Assembly (NCBI RefSeq): GCF_003431325.1
Contig: NZ_CP010515.1
Location: 62,001 to 126,000, forward strand
Length of the DNA: 64,000 bases
Direction: 5' to 3'
DNA from: Acidilobus sp. 7A
Lineage (GTDB): Archaea > Thermoproteota > Thermoprotei_A > Sulfolobales > Acidilobaceae
The position numbers and the translations under genes were made by a program. Every line of letters starts with the position of its first letter. The first letter of the stretch is position 1. Below, in pieces: positions 16,401 to 25,273 of this stretch. The notes under the pieces are model-generated. The model was not told where the DNA came from. It ran no database searches and worked only from the letters and a program-made list of their open reading frames with translations.

Positions 16401-16589
16401 ATGGCTGAGGGCGTTGGCCTCGCCTTTGAGGTTAAGGTCCACAGGGGGAGGCGCATAACAATACCTAAGGCGGTCGCTGACCTGCTTGGCATAGAAGAGG
16501 GCTCTAGGCTCAGGCTTCACGTCGAGGGCGACAGGATAGTCCTGGAGCCGGTCAGGGACGCCCTCTGGTTCGCAATGCACGGGCCCTAA
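16401..16589 (+). CDS. AbrB/SpoVT-type transcription factor or antitoxin
   Basis: A 62-residue swapped-hairpin DNA-binding protein: KVHRGRRITIPKAVADLLGIEEGSRLRLHVEGDRIVLEPV matches the AbrB/MazE pattern closely. ATG 16401 is preceded by a TATA-like ACTTATAG at about 16356. No toxin gene follows directly, so it is either an orphan antitoxin or a regulator of the two-gene unit 150 bases upstream. Confidence 0.85.
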   Translation: MAEGVGLAFEVKVHRGRRITIPKAVADLLGIEEGSRLRLHVEGDRIVLEPVRDALWFAMHGP

Positions 16590-17925
16590 GACATAGGAAA
16601 CAGCTACGCCACCGCCAGAGGAAACTTCCTGAGGGCGTGAGGGTGCTGTGAGGCCGTTCCTGGGGTCATTGGCACGGCGCCGAGGGAGGGCGAGTTCAGG
16701 ATGATCTCCCGCAGCACCTTAACGACGCAAGGTTTATAGGCTCTCTTTTACCATACAAGGAGCCTAGGTAAATAAAATGAGCGGAGACATTGGCATCGGC
16801 ACGACTAGCGTGACTGGCTCAATTAGTATAACTGGCTCGAATACAACCGGCCCGATTAGCAGTATGACTTGCACTTATAATATTTATAATATTTATATAC
16901 ATATTTATATACAACAGCTGCTGTCTGTAGTAACCACCTCTGTTCCTTTAATTCTTTTGTCTGGAACTACCTCTGTTCCTTTGATCCCTCCCCAACCACA
17001 GCCATACCACTCGTCGTCCCCCTCAGCAGCATGGTTTGGTTCTTCGTAATCTTCTTGATGAACTTTACGACATCGTAATGATATCCCGTAAGGAATTCTC
17101 TTGGTCTAGTTCTAGTAAATAGTCTAGAGCCCTCTTTAGACAGAAAGGCGGCCTACATTTAGGCTATGAGGTGGGCTTAAGGGTTGATAGTCAATAATAA
17201 AGACTGGGCTGCTGAGTCCTGTCCTTGACTGCACGTCCTGCTTATCTCCTGACGCTCTCTGGCATGGCATTTGACACCGCAAGGGTCATGACGAAGTTTG
17301 GCCCGTTAACTATCCAGGGCCCTTAGATGTTGCTAGCGACGCTACCCAACACGTTGACCTCCTCAGGGGCTCAGCCCACAGAGCCTGCCGAGCAGAGCCG
17401 GTATATTCTCAACTGCCTGACAGCCCCATACAAGTCGCCGGTAATGCTCATGGCCATTATAACCTTACCTCTTTGTATGTCGGCGCCACGGTAAATGACC
17501 TCCTTATGTTGAGCTCCTTCACCACCTCCATCCTCAGCCTTAGGTCGGCCCGGGTCTTTATTGCCGTTCCAGTGACTTCGTCGTCTCACGAGGAGGTGCA
17601 CCGACCACTTATCGACAGCAGCGCGCCTAACACTCATGAGCAATAGACCCTGCGCCTTACCATGGGGTCTGTTGTCAAGGTGTCCATGCCTTTATCCTAT
17701 GACTAAGGCTCGCTCCTTGTTACTTCATGTTTATCCTGCTGCCCGTATAGCCTAAATCTATCTACACAGCGCTGCTAGGGATTATAATAAGGGTCCCCTT
17801 TAATCAAAATACTGATAAGGGTCGCTAGGATCGGCTTGGTATAGGTATTAACCCTCTTCTCTTGAGATAGCACTATGAAGTAAAAGCTGTGAAAAAGGCT
17901 GTTCTGTAGAACTTAAGCCTTCCTT
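16590..17925. other. Gene-poor stretch with decayed sequence
   Basis: No secure gene. A possible ORF from ATG 16777 to 17049 (90 codons) has a TATA-like box at 16733 and AGGAG at 16757. Its product is low-complexity (repeats of TTSVPLI; Tyr/Ile-rich part from an AT-rich run at 16875-16910), so I do not list it as a gene. 17176-17300 is the second copy of the repeat at 327. 17371-17643 reads open on the minus strand with protein-like segments in two frames, possibly a broken transposase. 17650-17925 shows nothing definite. Confidence 0.45.
17176..17300. repeat. Diverged direct repeat, copy B (partner at 327-450)
   Basis: Same-orientation match to 327-450. On the minus strand it encodes ...GPNFVMTLAVSNAMPESVRR and a stop, which may be the C-terminus of a decayed mobile-element protein. 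Confidence 0.45.
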
Positions 17926-19122
17926 TTATGGATCTATTTCCGGGCTCCATAATCTTTGAAATTCTTCACTTTTTATGTCTAGGTTATCTCGTACAAGCAA
18001 GTCATTGCCAAAGTAATCGCGTACCTTTAAGTGCTTCAACTCGCCTTCTAAGTTCAGCTCGTCTTTGGACCCCTCGCGCTCCTTCATTATAACTTCTAGA
18101 TCTTCCAAGGTCTTCGTCTCTTCTGTATAAACATATAAACGGAAGTAAAGCTTACGAGGACCGCTCCGCGTAAATACAGAGAAGCCATCGCTAAATGAAG
18201 TCTCCAATACTTCTTCCACTTTAATCCCTGGTCCAGGGAACAGCGGTAGGTTCGGCGTTCTTAGACCGAGCGAGTGGATATTAAAGAAAGTTACTTCGAA
18301 TAGATCTCTTTCTTTATTTGTGTAAAGGGAGTAATGACCCTTTAATTCTTCTTTCACATTAACCGAGGTAATCTCTACTGGTTGGTCATCGATTGTTTGC
18401 TTCTTGTAGATATATATCATTATTGCTATCTGTGTAGCAGGCTTAGACCCAATGTTTTTCAGCAAGATAGAGAACTTTGCGTTAGTAGATCCCACTTCGG
18501 AGGGTTCTAGCAGCGCTATCACAATAGGTTTCCTCTTTGACTCTATAACTTTATACACTTCTTCTATGGTCAACGGCCTTGTACTTGCGCCTTCTCGTAT
18601 ATAGGCTGATGTTTTATCTTCAAATTTGGGATAGTACAAGGCGTCGAAGCTCTTTTTAACGTATATCAGAATTAGCCATCCATCCTTGTTAAGAGCACAA
18701 TCGCTTCTACAGTTGAACACCTTAACGGTGAGGAGGGGAGGAAGGATCGCCCTTGGAATGCTCCCTAAGTGACTAGTAGATATGATACCCTGTATATGTT
18801 GTTCAACTTCACTTGCTTTCTTCCATTTTGAAGGCCATTCTGTACATACGACCCGCTCTTCTTTCCTACTAGGATCATTCACCCCTAAGGCTAGAAGCCC
18901 CTCTCCCTCTTGTGTATTGAGGAAACCAACCACAGCTCTGAGCACTTCTTTATCAACATCACCTTTATCATCAAACTTCCCCTTGAACTCTATATACTGA
19001 GTCTCGCTGATGACGCGTAGTTTTTCGAGAGCCTCTTGGCATGTAAGCTCTTCTATTTGCTTACCAAATAATGAGCTTATTAGACTCTGCTGCCCTCCTG
19101 GCGTTGAACGATTAAAACTCAT
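17926..19122 (-). CDS. AlbA_2 (Schlafen-like) domain protein, low G+C
   Basis: A 398-residue protein. Residues about 35-190 match the AlbA_2 domain of Schlafen-type proteins: ETQYIEFKGKFDD, then LRAVVGFLNTQEGEGLLALGVND, then AYIREGASTRPLT at the end. The C-terminal 200 residues are beta-rich and unassigned. AT-ending codons set it apart from its neighbours and point to transfer from another genome. AlbA_2 proteins occur as ATP-dependent regulators and in several antiviral systems. Here it stands alone, near the two-gene nuclease unit. The start is ATG 19122, before a TATA-like AT-rich region. Confidence 0.8.
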   Translation of the reverse strand: MSFNRSTPGGQQSLISSLFGKQIEELTCQEALEKLRVISETQYIEFKGKFDDKGDVDKEVLRAVVGFLNTQEGEGLLALGVNDPSRKEERVVCTEWPSKWKKASEVEQHIQGIISTSHLGSIPRAILPPLLTVKVFNCRSDCALNKDGWLILIYVKKSFDALYYPKFEDKTSAYIREGASTRPLTIEEVYKVIESKRKPIVIALLEPSEVGSTNAKFSILLKNIGSKPATQIAIMIYIYKKQTIDDQPVEITSVNVKEELKGHYSLYTNKERDLFEVTFFNIHSLGLRTPNLPLFPGPGIKVEEVLETSFSDGFSVFTRSGPRKLYFRLYVYTEETKTLEDLEVIMKEREGSKDELNLEGELKHLKVRDYFGNDLLVRDNLDIKSEEFQRLWSPEIDP

Positions 19123-19322
19123 ACCCTACGCCCTTTTTAAAGTGAATAACAAAAGCTTTAAGCTTAAGGTAAAATAGAAATGAAATAGAAATGATTATGA
19201 GTATATCTGTGAAGCGTCCGCACCTTAGGTATTGCTGAGCAGTTTCTGGACCATTCAAAGTAGACCAAGGTGGCCTACATAAGCTTTGAGGAGCTCGAGA
19301 GGGAGAGCGAGCAGGGCAAGCG

Positions 19323-19766
19323 TTAGCCGAAGGCCTTAACCCTCTCCCACGGCTCCACGTCGCCCTCCACCACGTAGAAGAGCGGGTGAACCTTGACATC
19401 AGCCTCGCCCTTCAGCGCCTCATACCTAGCCGGGTCCCTGGCCCTCAGCTTGTCCAGCAGGTGCTGGAACTCGTACCTGACCTGCCCTGACGTAACTGGG
19501 ACCCTCGGCAGGCCCGGGTCGTACCTCACTATCTTGCTTAAGTTAAAGTCGTAGCTCCTCCTCCGCCCCTCAAGGTAGACGTAGTAAAGGTAAGTGCCTA
19601 TGTAGAGCACTGGGTCGCTGGTCCTCCTGAACCTCTCTAGCTGGGGGTGCCTGGCATATCCCCTGGTGAGGCCCATGAGGACCTTCTGGGCCAGCAGGGC
19701 CTCCCTCCAGAGCGCCACCAGCCCCCTGGCGTCAAGGTAGCCTGGCGAGATGGACCAGAGCCTCAC
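19323..19766 (-). CDS. Pyrimidine-dimer DNA glycosylase family protein
   Basis: A 147-residue protein of the T4 endonuclease V-like family (Pyr_excise), which starts base excision at UV-induced pyrimidine dimers. The N-terminus MRLWSISPGYLDARGLVALWREALLAQ carries the family signature, followed by GYARHPQLERFR with the conserved His-Pro, and LYYVYLEGRRR. GTG 19766 overlaps the stop of the DUF364 gene in a GTGA arrangement, so the two are one transcription unit. Confidence 0.85.
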   Translation of the reverse strand: MRLWSISPGYLDARGLVALWREALLAQKVLMGLTRGYARHPQLERFRRTSDPVLYIGTYLYYVYLEGRRRSYDFNLSKIVRYDPGLPRVPVTSGQVRYEFQHLLDKLRARDPARYEALKGEADVKVHPLFYVVEGDVEPWERVKAFG

Positions 19767-20485
19767 GCTGTGGCACCCATCTGCACTGTGGCCTTCCTCA
19801 GGGCCCCTGCGTGTAGCAGCTCCCCGGCCCCTCCGCCAAGCGTTATTGTCCTGTAGGCCCTCTCCCTGTCGACGACCACGGAGCCCCCCAGCGCCCCCCT
19901 GAGGCCCTCGAAGGCCTCTGGCAGCATGGGCGTGGTGGGCCCGACCACGAGCAGCTGGGAGCCCCTGGCGAGCTCAGCTACCCTGTTTATGGTCTTGTTG
20001 ACCACCGTGACGCCCGTGGCCACTATGAGGTCCATCTGGGGCAGCATCTCCTCCTCGGCGTACCAGGGCAGCACGAGCTCGTCATCGTATGGCTTTATCT
20101 CAAAGACGTGGACCTCCGCGCCAGCCTCAAGCAGGCGCCTCACGTAAGGTCTTATGTAGCCCACCACGCCCACCCTGAGCCCCCTTGAAATCCTTACAAG
20201 GTCGAGGGGGTCAGCCTCCTGGCCGCCCGCGTTAACAGCTGCGTTTATCGCTGCGACCCCCACCGCGGCCCTCAGGGGGTCATATGAGAGGGCCAGCTGT
20301 ACTGCCTCCTCCGCTGAGGAGGGCGGCTCAAAGGACCCCCTGGCCCACTCCCAGTCGACGTAGGCCAGCCCGGCCCTGCCGTCGTCAAGCTCGACGTAGG
20401 CGTACTTGCCTATGGCGACCCTTCTAATGGACCTGCCCCTTGCCCTCTGGGCTGCCTCCTCGACAAGGGCCTTCACTATGTTCAA
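19763..20485 (-). CDS. DUF364 Rossmann-like protein, putative metal-chelation domain
   Basis: A 240-residue protein of the DUF364 type. The N-terminal half has RVAIGKYAYVELDDGRAGLAY. The C-terminal Rossmann-like half has RVGVVGYIRPYVRRLL, VHVFEIKPYDDELVLPWYAEEEMLP, DLIVATGVTVVNKTI and LLVVGPTTPMLP. The family has been linked to heavy-metal or molybdenum chemistry; the function is unproven. It overlaps the downstream glycosylase gene by four bases. The start is ATG 20485. Confidence 0.8.
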   Translation of the reverse strand: MNIVKALVEEAAQRARGRSIRRVAIGKYAYVELDDGRAGLAYVDWEWARGSFEPPSSAEEAVQLALSYDPLRAAVGVAAINAAVNAGGQEADPLDLVRISRGLRVGVVGYIRPYVRRLLEAGAEVHVFEIKPYDDELVLPWYAEEEMLPQMDLIVATGVTVVNKTINRVAELARGSQLLVVGPTTPMLPEAFEGLRGALGGSVVVDRERAYRTITLGGGAGELLHAGALRKATVQMGATA

Positions 20486-20531
20486 GGGTCCTCATAAAGG
20501 TACTGTGCCTGGGGATTAGAAAGCTGTTCCG

Positions 20532-20675
20532 TTACGCGCCCTCGGCGAATGCGCTGGAGAGGTACCAGTCGAGGCGCCCCTCGTCCTCAGCTGTGACCCT
20601 GAAGCTCATCCTCCTCCCTGCTGTCCTCCCCTCCTCAGCCCCCCTCTCCTCTACCCTTGCGCTCACTCCGCTCAC
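20532..20675 (-). CDS. Possible small protein, 47 residues
   Basis: A short open frame from GTG 20675, with a TATA-like TTTATTAG about 30 bases upstream (20701-20709). The product is charged (VEERGAEEGRTAGRR, then MSFRVTAEDEGRLDWYLSSAF). Codon use is compatible with a gene, and it fills the gap between DUF364 and the radical SAM gene. No family recognised. An internal ATG would give 25 residues. Confidence 0.35.
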   Translation of the reverse strand: MSGVSARVEERGAEEGRTAGRRMSFRVTAEDEGRLDWYLSSAFAEGA

Positions 20676-20738
20676 CCGTCTTGTCTATTGCTGACGAAGC
20701 CTAATAAAGGGGTGTCCCTGAGGCCCCCCGACAGACGT

Positions 20739-21803
20739 CTAAGTAACGCACTCCCTGAGGGCCTCCCCGGGGTCCTCAGACTCGGCCTCGCAGACGACCG
20801 GCTCCCTTGACTGGGTCGGGTAGGAGACCACCACCCTGGCCCTCTCGCCCTCCCTGAGCTCAACCGCGCCCCCGGGCCTGAAGTAGCCCAGCACCTCGCC
20901 GCCCTCGCTAATAACCTCGCCCCTGGCCACGGTGCCGTCTGGCAGGGGCAGCTCGTACCACCTCAGGTCCCTCATCGCTGTCCTCCTGAACCTGTTCCTG
21001 ACCTGCACGAGGTCCTTATAAGACACTGGGCAGAAGTGAACGGGCACCTTAACGTTCCCCTCAGCCCACCTGAGCACCTCAATCGCCGCCCTCAGGGCGC
21101 CCCTGACGGCCGCCTGCCTTGAGTCTGAGGGCCTCAGGCCCCTGAGCCTCAGGGCCTCCCTGTTCGGCTCAGCGAACTCCATCTCGTCCATGTTGACGAA
21201 GTGTCCCCCCACGGAGTCCACGAACCTTATGACCTCCTTCGCCCAGCCCTCCAGGCCGGGGGCTATGGGTATCTCAGCCCCTACCCTCATGCGCGTCAGC
21301 CTCACCGCGTACTCCACCCCCTTCAGGTAGTCGCCCCTCACGGGGTGGAACCTTATCTCGTCGAGGCCGGCCCTCCAGAGGGCGACAAGCGCGTCAGGGG
21401 TGGCGTACCTCCCGGGCGTGTAGAGGTGAATGTGGAACTCGGGCCCGAAGGCCGCCTTGAGCCCCCTTATTAGGCTGAGCGTGAGGGGGAGGTCAGCGAG
21501 GGGGTCGCCGCCCGTCACGCTCGCCCCAGTCGCGCCCTGCCTCTCCGCCTCCCTGACTATGTCATCAAGGCTGTGGGCCCTCTCGTCGTTGACGTAGATC
21601 ACGCTCCTGCCGAACCTGTCCCTGTCGACGGGGCAGTAGTAGCAGTTCTCATCGCAGACGCCAGTTATGAAGATGACTGCCTTCAGCCCAGCGTAGCAGA
21701 GCTCGCAGCCCCTGGCGAGCCTCCCTGTCAGCAGCCCCCTCTGCGGGTCCCCCAGCATCTTGCCTAGGCCTACTGCCGCCAGGCCCTTAAAATGTGCCAG
21801 CAC
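20739..21803 (-). CDS. Radical SAM protein
   Basis: A 354-residue radical SAM enzyme. The [4Fe-4S] motif is GVCDENCYYCPV (CxxxCxxC, about residues 49-56). It is followed by SAM-binding features SVTGGDPLADLP (the GGE-like motif has Asp instead of Glu), YTPGRYATPDALVAL, and IRFHPVRGDY. An additional CELCY pair upstream may bind another cofactor. The C-terminal 60 residues form an OB- or TRAM-like beta region. The substrate is unknown; it resembles archaeal pyruvate-formate-lyase-activase-related proteins. The start is GTG 21803. It is divergent from the ferritin-like gene across an AT-rich promoter. Confidence 0.85.
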   Translation of the reverse strand: MLAHFKGLAAVGLGKMLGDPQRGLLTGRLARGCELCYAGLKAVIFITGVCDENCYYCPVDRDRFGRSVIYVNDERAHSLDDIVREAERQGATGASVTGGDPLADLPLTLSLIRGLKAAFGPEFHIHLYTPGRYATPDALVALWRAGLDEIRFHPVRGDYLKGVEYAVRLTRMRVGAEIPIAPGLEGWAKEVIRFVDSVGGHFVNMDEMEFAEPNREALRLRGLRPSDSRQAAVRGALRAAIEVLRWAEGNVKVPVHFCPVSYKDLVQVRNRFRRTAMRDLRWYELPLPDGTVARGEVISEGGEVLGYFRPGGAVELREGERARVVVSYPTQSREPVVCEAESEDPGEALRECVT

Positions 21804-21922
21804 TTACGTAAAGACAATTATAAACTTAATAAGAAGCTAAATAATTATAAATTAAAATAAAAAGACACAATACATATAATTATGTCTGATCAAAGCGCTC
21901 CTAGAGGCGGGGCGGCAGCAAC
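21804..21922. promoter_or_regulatory. AT-rich divergent promoter
   Basis: A 119-base gap between divergent genes, strikingly AT-rich at 21810-21890. On the plus strand CATATAATT near 21873 is a TATA candidate for the ferritin-like gene. On the minus strand TTTATAATT near 21820 suits the radical SAM gene. Confidence 0.5.
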
Positions 21923-22393
21923 TTGGAGAGGGAGGAGCTGAGGCGCAGGCTGGAGGCGTGGGCCGAGGAGGAGAGGCTTTACGCCGAGAGGCTCGCGGAG
22001 AGCGCTGCAAAGGCCAGGAGCCCCCTGGTGAGGGCAGCCCTAACTGCAGTTGCCATGGACTCCCAGAAGCACCACGCCCTCCTCATTGAGGCCGCCAGGC
22101 TCCTGGAGGGCCCCCAGGCCCTGGGCGAGGGGGAGCTCGAGGCCTCCCTGGACGACATAAGGGGGCACGTGGAGGTTGAGGCCGAGGCGCTGAGGCTGTT
22201 CGAGGGCCTCGTCAGGGACCCGGCCGTGCAGCAGGACCCCCAGCTCTCCTTCATATTGAGGCTCGTGCTCAGGGACGAGAGGTTCCACCACGTGGTGCTC
22301 CACGACCTCTACCAGGCCCTGGCGAGGGGCAAGGTCCTGGGCCAGGGGGAGGAGTGGGAGGAGCTCTACAGAGAGCTGGACAGGTTCCTCTGA
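21923..22393 (+). CDS. Ferritin-like four-helix protein
   Basis: A 156-residue protein with two ExxH-type helix pairs: EEERLYAERLAE and AMDSQKHHALLIEAARLL in the first half, then GHVEVEAEALRLFE and LVLRDERFHHVVL in the second. This is the metal-ligand layout of ferritin-like or rubrerythrin-like diiron proteins. No rubredoxin domain is present. It may act in iron handling or oxidative stress. The TTG start at 21923 follows GGCGGGGCGG. It is divergent from the radical SAM gene. Confidence 0.75.
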   Translation: MEREELRRRLEAWAEEERLYAERLAESAAKARSPLVRAALTAVAMDSQKHHALLIEAARLLEGPQALGEGELEASLDDIRGHVEVEAEALRLFEGLVRDPAVQQDPQLSFILRLVLRDERFHHVVLHDLYQALARGKVLGQGEEWEELYRELDRFL

Positions 22394-22615
22394 GCCGGTG
22401 GGAGGCCGGCGGACGCTTAGGCTTGCCAGCTCAAGGGCTGTGCCCCTGGTTTGCCTTCAGGGAGCGCCCAAGGAGGACGTGGAGGAGGCCCTGAAGTACG
22501 CCCCGTGAGGCCCTCCTAGAATGTTTTTTAACAGAAACAATGTTCTCTTAAAATACAAAGCAAAGGTTAAAACTTCTAAGGCTCCTTTACAGAGTAGCAA
22601 GGACCAGTATATACG
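22394..22615. other. Intergenic region with gene remnant and PhoU promoter
   Basis: 22440-22508 reads as a coding tail, ...GAPKEDVEEALKYAP and stop, like the end of a DUF433-type antitoxin; the rest is gone. TTTTAAAATAC (22525-22560 region) and GGTTAAAAC are TATA candidates for the downstream regulator. Confidence 0.35.
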
Positions 22616-23590
22616 GTGTTGGCCTTGAACGTCACACCAAGGAAGCTCCAGAAGCTTGGCGCTTCGTCTCTCGTCGTGACGCTGCCGCACTCCTGGATAG
22701 AGGCCCACGGGCTCAAGGCCGGCGACACTGTCTACGTGGTTGACGAGGGCGACAGGCTCAGGATTGCGCCTGCGGCGAGCAACAGCAGCGGCACCTCCTA
22801 CGTCTTTGAGGCCTACAAGCTCGTGCTCCCCCAGCTGGTCTCCACGGCCCTCTCCTGCCTATACGTCAACGACATCAACGAGGCAGTGCTCGACCTGAGG
22901 GGCCTCGGCGCCGAGGCCCTCCAGTCCCTAAAGGAGACGGCCATGAGGCTCCTGGGCCTAGAGATACTTGAGGTGGAGAGGGAGAAGGCCGTCATGAAGG
23001 TAGTACTCGACGACTCAAAGACGGACCCGAAGCACGCCATAAAGGGCCTGGGCTCCGCCGTCTCCGGCATAGCTGAGCTCCTCAGGCAGGCGGCAGAGGG
23101 GGCCCAGGTGACTGAGGACAGGCTTCAGGTCGCATACAACGAGCTCTTCAAGTACCAGCACCTCATAATGAGGTACGTCGTCGGGGCCCTCGGGAGCGGC
23201 TCCGTGGAGCCGAACCTCCAGGGCACGGTCGTCGGCACTGCCCTGCTCGGCGTTGTCGGGAACGTGCTGCTTGACGCGGTAAGGATGGCGTTGAGGCTCG
23301 GCGTCAGGTCAAAGGCTGTGGCGGAGCTGGCCTCCCAGGTGAGGGACCTGGCGCCCCTCGTGGGGGCCCTGGTGGCGCAGCCGAGCGTCAGGAGGCTTCA
23401 CGAGATAGGGGTGAACTTCATGGCCCTCATGTCGAGCTCTGAGGGCTACATAAGGGAGGGCCAGTCGGCCCAGGAGGCGGCTATAGTGGCGAAGCTTGAC
23501 GACGCCATAAAGACCCTCTCCATAGTGTTCATGACGATACTCTGCGGCGCAGTGACGGGCGAGGAGTACCTGAGGCCGGCGACGGGCTGA
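22616..23590 (+). CDS. AbrB-PhoU phosphate-uptake-type regulator
   Basis: A 324-residue archaeal fusion. An N-terminal AbrB/SpoVT domain (RKLQKLGASSLVVTLPHSWIEAHGLKAGDTVYVV, about residues 8-42) is followed by two PhoU-like helical bundles. Such proteins are thought to control phosphate uptake or act as general transcription regulators. GTG 22616 starts at the TATATAC region; TTG 22619 is an alternative. A broken paralogue lies at 8680-9396, where a miniature element sits in the second PhoU repeat. Confidence 0.88.
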   Translation: MLALNVTPRKLQKLGASSLVVTLPHSWIEAHGLKAGDTVYVVDEGDRLRIAPAASNSSGTSYVFEAYKLVLPQLVSTALSCLYVNDINEAVLDLRGLGAEALQSLKETAMRLLGLEILEVEREKAVMKVVLDDSKTDPKHAIKGLGSAVSGIAELLRQAAEGAQVTEDRLQVAYNELFKYQHLIMRYVVGALGSGSVEPNLQGTVVGTALLGVVGNVLLDAVRMALRLGVRSKAVAELASQVRDLAPLVGALVAQPSVRRLHEIGVNFMALMSSSEGYIREGQSAQEAAIVAKLDDAIKTLSIVFMTILCGAVTGEEYLRPATG

Positions 23591-23956
23591 GGCAGGCCCC
23601 GCCCTACGTAGCTGTTTCAACTTTCATATAGTTTTACAAGTTGTCACCGCAATCAGCATATACAACAGGAGGTACGTAAACGAGCACTCAAGATGTGGGG
23701 CCCCTGGGGTGGCCCTGAACGCCCCCAAGCCCGATGAAATCCCGAGCGGGGCGCGGGGGAACAGGGATGAGGCGATGACCGTAAGGCATCATGAACCTGT
23801 ATGAGAGCTGAACCCCTCTGCCTCCCAGCCCATTAGGCCATGCCTTTTAAAGCCTTGGCATGCGGACCGGCCAAGGGATTACGCTCTGCGCCAGGTTACT
23901 CTTCCAAGGGCCGCCGCCATCCATGGGGGCTGGGGCGCGCGGCCCATCCTCTTGAC
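23591..23956. other. Intergenic region, no gene seen
   Basis: About 360 bases without a convincing ORF. 23835-23862 contains CATGCC...GGCATG, a small hairpin. 23730-23830 has several ATGA and CTGA motifs but no ordered C/D RNA. It ends at the minimal TnpB-family element. Confidence 0.4.
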
Positions 23957-24001
23957 AAAACGAAAGGCAGACCTCACCTTTTAAGGCGGGGAGGGGGTCA
24001 G
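23957..24001 (+). repeat. 45-base minimal TnpB-family element at a gene end
   Basis: After TTGAC (23952-23956) comes AAAACGAAAGGCAG (left end), a hairpin CCTCACCTTTTAAGG, then CGGGGAGGGGGTCAG (right end). It has only the two termini. Its last bases supply the TGA stop of the acyl-CoA dehydrogenase gene on the opposite strand, so the native C-terminus of that enzyme was altered by the insertion. Confidence 0.65.
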
Positions 24002-25158
24002 CCCGCCCTCACGCCCCTCACCCTGCCCAGCAGGCTCCTCGCAATGACCAGCCTCTGGACCTCGTTGGTGCCGTCCCCTATCTCCACCATCTTCACGTCC
24101 CTGTACACCCTCTCCACCAGGCTCTCCCTGCTGTACCCGAACCCACCCTCAACCTGCACCGCCATCCTCGCCACGTCGACCCCCCAGCTGGCGGCTGCGA
24201 GCTTCGCCATACTGCTCCACATTGGGTAGTCCGGGTCGCCTGCGTCTACCCTGCGGGCGGCCTCATATATCAGCTGCCTTATGGCCTCAACCCTCACCTT
24301 CATCTCTGCGAGCATGTACTGGACCATCTGGTGCTCCGCTATGGGGACCCCCATGCTCTCCCTCTGCTTTGCGTATGCAAGGGAGTCCTCGAAGGCGGCC
24401 TCCGCGAGCCCAAGGGCTGTTGCCGCGGTCACCACCCTGCCCTCGTTGAGTGCATCCATTACTATCTTGAAGCCCCCGTTCAGCTGCCCGACCATGTTTG
24501 ACTCGGGGACCCTGCAGTCCCTGAAAAGCACCTCGCTCGTCCCGCTCCCCCTGTAGCCCATCATGTCAAGCTTTGAGACCTCAACGCACGGCCCCCTGTC
24601 GACGACGAATATGGAGACCCCCCTGTGCCTGTCCTCGGGCCTGCCGGTCCTGGCTGCAACAAGGAAGAAGTCGGCGTAGGGGGAGTTAGTTATCCACGTC
24701 TTCCTGCCGCTTATGACGTACTCGTCCCCCTCCTTGACGGCTCTAGTAGTTATGGCAGCCGCGTCAGTGCCGCAGCAGGGCTCGCTCAGCGCGAAGGCCC
24801 CTATTGACCCCCTGGCGAGCCTCTCGAGGTACCTCCTCCTGAGCCCCTCGCCCGCGTAGTGAACCAGCGGGTAGGCGACCATTGTGCCTGAGACGGTTGC
24901 CATTATGGCCACTGCCCCCGAGGCCCTGGCCAGCTCCTCAACCACTATTACTGACTCAAGGGTGGAGAGGCCTGGGCCGCCGTAGTCCTGGGGCACCCTG
25001 AGGGCGAAGTAGCCCATGTCGGCCACCTGCTTTACCACGTCCTGCGGCACCGCGTTGTCCCTGTCTATGTCCCTCGCGACTGGCCTGATCACCTTCTCCG
25101 CGAACTCCCTGACGCTCGACCTGAGCAGCTCGAGGCTCTCGGACGCCACTGTATACAC
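23998..25158 (-). CDS. Acyl-CoA dehydrogenase
   Basis: A 386-residue flavoenzyme that oxidises acyl-CoA thioesters. It has the three-domain layout: helical N-terminus, FALSEPCCGTDAAAITTRA and WITNSPYADFFLVAA (FAD site), and QVEGGFGYSRESLVERVYRD. The usual catalytic position, Glu in (Y/G)EGTSEI, is Asp here (IGDGTNEVQRLVIARSL). This may alter activity or substrate. The start is GTG 25158. It is divergent from the peroxiredoxin gene. The end coincides with a minimal TnpB-family element. Confidence 0.9.
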   Translation of the reverse strand: MYTVASESLELLRSSVREFAEKVIRPVARDIDRDNAVPQDVVKQVADMGYFALRVPQDYGGPGLSTLESVIVVEELARASGAVAIMATVSGTMVAYPLVHYAGEGLRRRYLERLARGSIGAFALSEPCCGTDAAAITTRAVKEGDEYVISGRKTWITNSPYADFFLVAARTGRPEDRHRGVSIFVVDRGPCVEVSKLDMMGYRGSGTSEVLFRDCRVPESNMVGQLNGGFKIVMDALNEGRVVTAATALGLAEAAFEDSLAYAKQRESMGVPIAEHQMVQYMLAEMKVRVEAIRQLIYEAARRVDAGDPDYPMWSSMAKLAAASWGVDVARMAVQVEGGFGYSRESLVERVYRDVKMVEIGDGTNEVQRLVIARSLLGRVRGVRAG

Positions 25159-25273
25159 CTATTGCCTTGAGGGGGACAAAGTAAATAAGCTCGGGCACAT
25201 GCCCTCTATAAATTTCCAACCATACGTGTTCCGCTTTAAAAGGACCGCGTAGAAACGCATTTCGGTGAGAGGA

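Noticed and set aside
16777-17049. 90-codon ORF with TATA box and AGGAG upstream
   Set aside because: The product is low-complexity and follows AT-rich and short tandem repeats; codon use differs from real genes here.
17371-17643. Minus-strand ORF with basic residues
   Set aside because: Protein-like sequence switches between frames; no recognised family. Treated as possible debris.
23730-23830. Cluster of ATGA and CTGA motifs resembling a C/D RNA
   Set aside because: Boxes are not in C-D'-C'-D order with proper spacing and there is no closing stem.
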